A stretch of DNA of 64,000 bases from contig JADKEA010000011.1 in assembly GCA_016718275.1 (NCBI GenBank), forward strand, positions 62,001 to 126,000, in the 5' to 3' direction. Made by a program: the position numbers and the translations under genes. Source of the DNA: Candidatus Villigracilis affinis (GTDB taxonomy: Bacteria > Chloroflexota > Anaerolineae > Anaerolineales > Villigracilaceae). The notes beneath the pieces are model-generated. The model was not told the origin of the DNA, did no database searches, and was given only the letters and a program-made list of their open reading frames with translations. Positions 59,815-64,000 of this stretch are shown here, one piece after another. Numbering within the stretch: position 1 is the first letter of the stretch; every line of letters starts with the position of its first letter.

Positions 59815-59847
59815 AAAAAACCCTAAAGGTTTTCAAAACCTTTAGGG
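59815..59847 (-). terminator. Intrinsic terminator after ornithine aminotransferase, CCCTAAAGG palindrome
   Basis: CCCTAAAGGTTTT (59821-59833) pairs with AAAACCTTTAGGG (59835-59847); on minus a T6 run follows (59820-59815). It resembles the rplS terminator at 16206-16236. Confidence 0.9.
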
Positions 59848-59855
59848 TCTCAAGA

Positions 59856-61058
59856 TTACTTCATATTTAGCACTTCACGAATGGATGGAAGCGCCCAATC
59901 TATGGTTTCCTTGTCAATCACCAGCGGTGGAGCAAAGCGAATGACATTATCGTGGGTCTCTTTCGCGAGGATGCCCTTCGTCTGCAATGCTTCGCAAAAA
60001 CGACGCGCACCTTTTGCCTCAGGTTTAAGCTCAACGCCGATCAACAAGCCGCGTCCGCGTACTTCTTTGATATGCGGACTGGAAATCTCACTCAACTGCT
60101 CAACAAAATACTCACCCAACTGCATGGAGCGTTCAGCCAGCTTCTCTTCGCGGATCACACGCAACGCCGCACGTGAGACTGCCGCAGCCAACGGATTGCC
60201 GCCAAAGGTGGAGCCATGCTCACCAGGTTGGAACAAACCGAGAATGGGCTTGTCTGCCAGCACTGCCGAAACAGGATAAAAACCACCAGCAAGCGCCTTG
60301 CCGATGATCACTACATCGGGGCGGACATCCTCATGATGTGAAGCGAACAGTTTCCCAGTTCGGGCGAGACCCGTTTGAATTTCATCCGCCATGAATAGGA
60401 CATTGTTCTTCTTACAGGTCTCTGCAACCTTCTTCAAATATCCAGCGGGCGGAATAATGACCCCAGCCTCGCCTTGAATGGGCTCAAGCAGCACGGCAGC
60501 GGTGTTCGGCGTGATGGCCTTTTCGATGGCATCTGCATCGCCATAGGTGACGGTGACAAAGCCCGGGGTGAAGGGGCCAAAGTCATCGCGATAGGAGGGT
60601 TCGGTGGAGAATGAAACGATGGTCACCGTGCGCCCGTGGAAGTTACCCGAAGCGACGATGATCTCCGCCTGATGGCGCGGGACCTTCTTCACCTGATACG
60701 CCCATTTGCGGGCGAGTTTCACCGCAGTTTCAACCGCTTCAGCACCCGAGTTCATTGGCAACGACATTTCGTAGCCAGTCATCTCGGAAAGTTCCTTGTA
60801 GAGCAGCGGCAACTGGTCATTGCGGAAGGCACGTGAGGTCAGCGTAACGCGCTTGGCCTGATCAAGCAATGCCTTGAGGATTTCAGGATGTACATGCCCT
60901 TGATTGACGGCAGAGTACGCGCTCAAACAATCGAGATACTTCTTTCCATCCACATCATAGACCCACACACCCTCCGCTTTTTCGATGACCACATCGAGCG
61001 GATGGTAATTGTGCGCGCCGTATTGTTCTTCCATCTTGATAAAGTCTTGTGTATTCAT
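59856..61058 (-). CDS. rocD: Ornithine aminotransferase
   Basis: A PLP-dependent class III aminotransferase of 400 residues that converts ornithine and 2-oxoglutarate to glutamate semialdehyde and glutamate. The start MNTQDFIKMEEQYGAHNYHPLDVVIEKAEGVWVYDVDGKKYLDCLSAYSAVNQGH is characteristic of RocD/OAT. PLP residues include the Lys in VVIIGKALAGGFYPVSAVLAD and the Asp in FMADEIQTGLARTGK, with GSTFGGNPLAAAVS. The longer frame to 61094 is rejected. It follows argF, so ornithine flux could be directed either way. Confidence 0.93.
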   Translation of the reverse strand: MNTQDFIKMEEQYGAHNYHPLDVVIEKAEGVWVYDVDGKKYLDCLSAYSAVNQGHVHPEILKALLDQAKRVTLTSRAFRNDQLPLLYKELSEMTGYEMSLPMNSGAEAVETAVKLARKWAYQVKKVPRHQAEIIVASGNFHGRTVTIVSFSTEPSYRDDFGPFTPGFVTVTYGDADAIEKAITPNTAAVLLEPIQGEAGVIIPPAGYLKKVAETCKKNNVLFMADEIQTGLARTGKLFASHHEDVRPDVVIIGKALAGGFYPVSAVLADKPILGLFQPGEHGSTFGGNPLAAAVSRAALRVIREEKLAERSMQLGEYFVEQLSEISSPHIKEVRGRGLLIGVELKPEAKGARRFCEALQTKGILAKETHDNVIRFAPPLVIDKETIDWALPSIREVLNMK

Positions 61059-61156
61059 TTGTCGGTTATCCCATAAATAATTGAGTTTCAACATTCAAAT
61101 TAAGACATCTGGGATTTGAAAACCGATTCCCGATTTCCAAATCCTGATCCTAATCT

Positions 61157-62083
61157 CTACGCCACGTCAAACAGGCGCGCCAAGATTGCCTTTTGCGCAT
61201 GCAGGCGGTTGTGCGCCTGCGGGAAGATGACAGAGTGCTTGCCATCCGCCACATCATCAGTCAACTCCTGGTTGCGATGCGCAGGCAGACAATGCATCAC
61301 GATCACATCCTTGCTCGCTTCACTGACCAATTTCGCATTCACCTGATACGGAGGGAAGATTTTCTCGCGCTTGGCAGTTTCCTCTTCCTGACCCATCGAG
61401 GTCCAGGTATCGGTGTAGATCACATGCGCGCCTTTGACCGCCTCATGCGGGTCACGCACAAAGGTCAATTTGCTCTTGGTCTTCTTCGCGATCTTCTGGG
61501 CAATTTCAATGGCCTTCGGGTTGACGTCGTATCCTTCGGGAGTGGCAACAGTCACATTCCAGCCAAGCTGTGCAGAAACGTGCATCAACGAAGTTGTGAC
61601 ATTATTTCCGTCACCCACATAGCTCACATTCAAACCGCGGGACTTCTTCCCGAATTTTTCCTGAATGGTCAATGCATCCGCCATGCCCTGACAGGGATGG
61701 TTGTAATCGCTCAAGCCATTTACAACGGGGATCTCAGACCACTTCGCAAGTTCGAGCACATGCTCATGCTCGAACACACGCGCCATGAGTCCCTGCACAT
61801 AACCAGATAGCACGCGCGCCACATCCGCAATGGATTCGCGCTTGCCGAGGCCGATCTCACTCGGAGAAAGATAAAGCGCATCGCCGCCGCAATGACGCAT
61901 GGCCATGTCAAATGAAATACGCGTGCGCAGGCTCGGCTTCTGGAAGATCATTCCCAGCACCTTGCCTTTGAAAATGGGTTTGTTTCCTTTTTTAAAGTAT
62001 TGCTTCTTCAGTTTTACTGCCAGGTCAAGCAGGTCTTGAATTTCATCAGATGAATAATCTGAGATCGCGAGAAAGTCCTTCAT
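61157..62083 (-). CDS. argF: Ornithine carbamoyltransferase
   Basis: Joins carbamoyl phosphate and ornithine to citrulline in arginine synthesis; catabolic members run the reverse. The 308-residue enzyme has the carbamoyl-phosphate motif FQKPSLRTR (a Leu at the usual Thr of STRT), HPCQG, DTWTSMGQEEE and the HCLPAHR cysteine loop. The start at 62083 has a good AAGGAG ribosome site. The 98-bp gap to rocD may still allow co-transcription. Given rocD, ald and a CoA-transferase beside it, a catabolic role is possible. Confidence 0.94.
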   Translation of the reverse strand: MKDFLAISDYSSDEIQDLLDLAVKLKKQYFKKGNKPIFKGKVLGMIFQKPSLRTRISFDMAMRHCGGDALYLSPSEIGLGKRESIADVARVLSGYVQGLMARVFEHEHVLELAKWSEIPVVNGLSDYNHPCQGMADALTIQEKFGKKSRGLNVSYVGDGNNVTTSLMHVSAQLGWNVTVATPEGYDVNPKAIEIAQKIAKKTKSKLTFVRDPHEAVKGAHVIYTDTWTSMGQEEETAKREKIFPPYQVNAKLVSEASKDVIVMHCLPAHRNQELTDDVADGKHSVIFPQAHNRLHAQKAILARLFDVA

Positions 62084-62110
62084 AGTTACTCCTTGTTGTG
62101 AAAGTATATC

Positions 62111-62138
62111 TTTATAGTGGGATTCTGCCACGTTTCAA
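62111..62138 (-). promoter_or_regulatory. Candidate promoter of argF
   Basis: On minus: TTGAAA (62138-62133), 16 bp, then TATAAA (62116-62111). The start codon is 28 nt beyond, with an AAGGAG ribosome site between. Confidence 0.55.
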
Positions 62139-62185
62139 GCATCATACTTTACGCGTGACATTTCGCCATAGTTTGCATATTAACG

Positions 62186-63097
62186 TCATGCCATGGGCGA
62201 ACTCCGCACCTTCTTCCAATAACGCATCAAACCGTCGGCGCCCATGCCGAGAGGGTTCGCCAATTCATAGGCGCGCAGCACATCTTCGCTCAGATTTTTG
62301 GCGGCAGCTTGTCCATTCATCCACGCCGCAAATTTTTCGCGCAACTCGTCCACGGGCGGGTCGGCGGGCATGATCTCTTCAAGCCATTTCTCAGCCTCAT
62401 CAAGGTTCTTTTGCAACTCGTTTAAATGCCAGTCCACATCATCGAAAATCCCAAAATGCGTCGGCGCGATTCGGGAAAACTTCAATGACCTCAAACGCAA
62501 AATGCTCTCGCGCCATCTTCCAAAATGCAATTCGGGCGGAGGCATCGGCGCGCGCAAATATGGAAAGCCCGGAATCCGCACCCCGCCCACGTCGCCGCTA
62601 AAACACATATCTTCAAATAAATAGGAATAATGATGCTCTGCGTGGCCTGGCGTATTGATCGCGGTAAATCGCAGGTTGCCGATGGCAATTTCCTCCGCAT
62701 CATTCGGGACTGTGAGCTGGTTCTGTTCAACAGGCAGAAACTCACCCCAGAGAGTTCCCATCCTGTCGCCATAAATACGTGTGGCGCTGGCGATCAATTT
62801 CTCGGGGTTCAACAAATGCGGCGCCCCATTCGGGTGGACGAAAATCTGCGCCCCTTGTTTTGAAAACCAACCCGCAGCCCCGGCATGGTCCAAATGAATA
62901 TGCGTGAGCAGGACGTGGGTAATGTCGCGGGGAGATAAGCCTTCCTTCGCCAGACCAGCTTCCAGCGCGGAAAGAGTCGAGCCTGGTCCGCTTTCGATCA
63001 AAACCGCGGCGTCTTTCTGTCGAATTAAATAAGACGCAATTGCCTGCGTCTTATTTTGAAAATGAAGATCTATTGTGGTAACACGTGTGTTTGCCAT
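62186..63097 (-). CDS. MBL-fold metallo-hydrolase
   Basis: A 303-residue protein with the metallo-beta-lactamase zinc motif THVLLTHIHLDHAGAAGWFSKQG (HxHxDH), an additional His in NTPGHAEHHYSYLF, a metal Asp in CFSGDVGG and a late His in APTHFGIFDD. A C-terminal helical extension (from about residue 220, LNELQKNLDEAEKWLEEIM) is added to the core. The family includes glyoxalase II, RNases and lactonases; the substrate is unknown. Its 5' end overlaps the DUF58 gene by 28 bp, so they are co-expressed. Confidence 0.9.
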   Translation of the reverse strand: MANTRVTTIDLHFQNKTQAIASYLIRQKDAAVLIESGPGSTLSALEAGLAKEGLSPRDITHVLLTHIHLDHAGAAGWFSKQGAQIFVHPNGAPHLLNPEKLIASATRIYGDRMGTLWGEFLPVEQNQLTVPNDAEEIAIGNLRFTAINTPGHAEHHYSYLFEDMCFSGDVGGVRIPGFPYLRAPMPPPELHFGRWRESILRLRSLKFSRIAPTHFGIFDDVDWHLNELQKNLDEAEKWLEEIMPADPPVDELREKFAAWMNGQAAAKNLSEDVLRAYELANPLGMGADGLMRYWKKVRSSPMA

Positions 63098-64000
63098 GTA
63101 CGCATATCCTGTGAAATGAAATCGGAGGAAAATTCTGAAAGAACCTGCGAAAGATTGGCGTTACAAGCGACGACGCAAACAGGCACCCGCCGCTCACGCA
63201 AAGCACGGACAAGGCCTTCAGTGGCGGCACCTTTGCCGCCAAAGGATACAGCATCAAGTAAGACAACAACCGGGCGCAGGTAACGCCTTTGCAGATCGTC
63301 CACTGCGAAAAGAAGATCAGGGCGGGTTGAAGGTGTGATAATGACGGCACTTGAACCTTGCGGCATCTGCGAAGATTGCGCCGCTACCAGTGCGGCAATG
63401 GAAAGGCTGCCATTGGCCTCCACAAATGCAAGCGTCTCCAAAATTTTCGCTTCCTGACGTTCGCTTCGATCAGCGGGATGCACCGTGAAAGTTTGGCCTG
63501 CACTCGCATAGCCCACTGCGCGGCGCCGTTCAACAAAATAATGCGCAAGCGAAGCAGTGATGCTGATCGCATATTCCAGTGTGGAAGGCGGCAATTGAAA
63601 CTTGGGGCGCTTGCCAAACATCATTGCTTCCACTGTCACTTCATCGAACAGGTACGGCCTTTCGATATGTACATCTCTTTGCGAATCCAGATACAACCAG
63701 ACCTCAGCCTGCGGATCCTGCTCGAACTCTTTCACCATCAAATGATTTCTACGAATGCTGGTGGGCCAGTGGATGCGTTTCATCGCATCACCATGCACGT
63801 ATTCGCGCACCCCAGCCGCATGCGGGGTGATATCCGGTGACTTGCGGCGGATAACCTGCCCGCCCGGCAAAAGGCCGGGCGGAAACAGGAAGGACTTGAT
63901 TTCAAAGATCATGGGCAGCACGATCAGGGTTTGTGAAGCAGGGATATCCTTGCTGACACGAAACAAACCGAACGGGTCTCCCGTTGAAATACGCGTTGGG
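63070..64000 (-). CDS. DUF58 domain-containing protein (5' end outside window)
   Basis: The C-terminal 310 or so residues of a larger protein. The frame stays open to the window edge (TRISTGDPFGLFRVSKDIPASQ), so the start is beyond 64000. The DUF58 core is REYVHGDAMKRIHWPTSIRRNHLMVKEFEQDPQAEVWLYLD. DUF58 proteins usually have N-terminal membrane helices and a vWA-like fold, and are paired with a MoxR AAA ATPase and a transglutaminase-like protein; those genes may lie just outside the window. Role not established. Confidence 0.85.
   Translation of the reverse strand, partial: PTRISTGDPFGLFRVSKDIPASQTLIVLPMIFEIKSFLFPPGLLPGGQVIRRKSPDITPHAAGVREYVHGDAMKRIHWPTSIRRNHLMVKEFEQDPQAEVWLYLDSQRDVHIERPYLFDEVTVEAMMFGKRPKFQLPPSTLEYAISITASLAHYFVERRRAVGYASAGQTFTVHPADRSERQEAKILETLAFVEANGSLSIAALVAAQSSQMPQGSSAVIITPSTRPDLLFAVDDLQRRYLRPVVVLLDAVSFGGKGAATEGLVRALRERRVPVCVVACNANLSQVLSEFSSDFISQDMRTWQTHVLPQ

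Noticed and set aside
61434..62180. Search for an arginine repressor box or attenuator upstream of argF
   Set aside because: Only a weak promoter and ribosome site were seen; no clear ARG box or leader peptide.
1..64000. Insertion sequences, integrases, phage genes, restriction-modification or toxin-antitoxin pairs
   Set aside because: None found in any frame by motif reading; the window looks like ordinary chromosome.

Overview
The window is 64 kb of bacterial chromosome, about 50-55% GC by eye, from what looks like a Chloroflexota of class Anaerolineae. I base this on gene content, not a database search: fused 2-oxoacid:ferredoxin oxidoreductase subunits, Thr/Pro-rich cell-surface TadE/TadG-like proteins and lipoproteins, a multi-GAF HD-GYP sensor, and a flat layout of short operons. 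There is no insertion sequence, phage, plasmid replication gene or CRISPR array. Only one tRNA (Arg-TCT) was found and no rRNA. The window starts inside a thioredoxin active-site motif and ends inside a DUF58 gene.

Layout. 1-1632: thioredoxin tail and two Thr/Pro-rich lipoproteins. 1710-2990: murA, with Asp in place of the catalytic Cys. 3121-11254: a prepilin peptidase followed by six TadE/TadG-like pseudopilin-type proteins, one of which (vWA type) is shattered by frame breaks. 11314-13610: promoter, glmS ribozyme and glmS. 13676-20204: dCMP deaminase, murI, a hotdog protein, a GATase-like hydrolase, rplS, fabF, an acetyltransferase and the molybdopterin genes moaE-moaD-cupin-moaC, divergent from scpA. 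21100-29488: amine oxidase, VanZ, pabB-pabC fusion, lipoprotein, DUF255 thioredoxin-like protein, GT87 transferase, MgtC, tatA. 29546-38252: fabH-fabF, a HAD-DinB fusion, a Cys-rich protein, efp, and an hsp20-lon-response regulator-mog operon. 38292-40390: tRNA-Arg and a two-gene unit of unknown function. 40572-44925: cytochrome c lipoprotein, then a GntR/FadR-type regulator in front of korA-korB. 45005-55477: MFS exporter, arfB, many small one-domain genes, a 1289-residue PAS/GAF/HD-GYP protein, Nudix, EamA. 55610-64000: pyk, then an amino-acid catabolism cluster (CoA-transferase, alanine dehydrogenase, ornithine aminotransferase, argF), an MBL hydrolase and DUF58.

How the genes fit. Cell-envelope synthesis (murA, glmS, murI), fatty-acid condensation (fabH and two fabF), molybdenum cofactor, protein quality control (hsp20, lon, arfB) and ferredoxin-linked fermentation of 2-oxoacids and amino acids are all represented. 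This suits an anaerobic or facultative heterotroph. The lead finding is a glmS ribozyme upstream of glmS whose core carries about 70 nt of extra hairpins, one resembling a dispersed repeat. A second pattern is a consensus TATAAT 7-10 nt before the start codon of six genes, which implies leaderless mRNAs.

Quality caution. Four housekeeping genes (murI, scpA, arfB, pyk) each carry one frame break, each at a C or G homopolymer, and the vWA TadG gene carries many. Sequencing or assembly error is the simplest explanation for the four.
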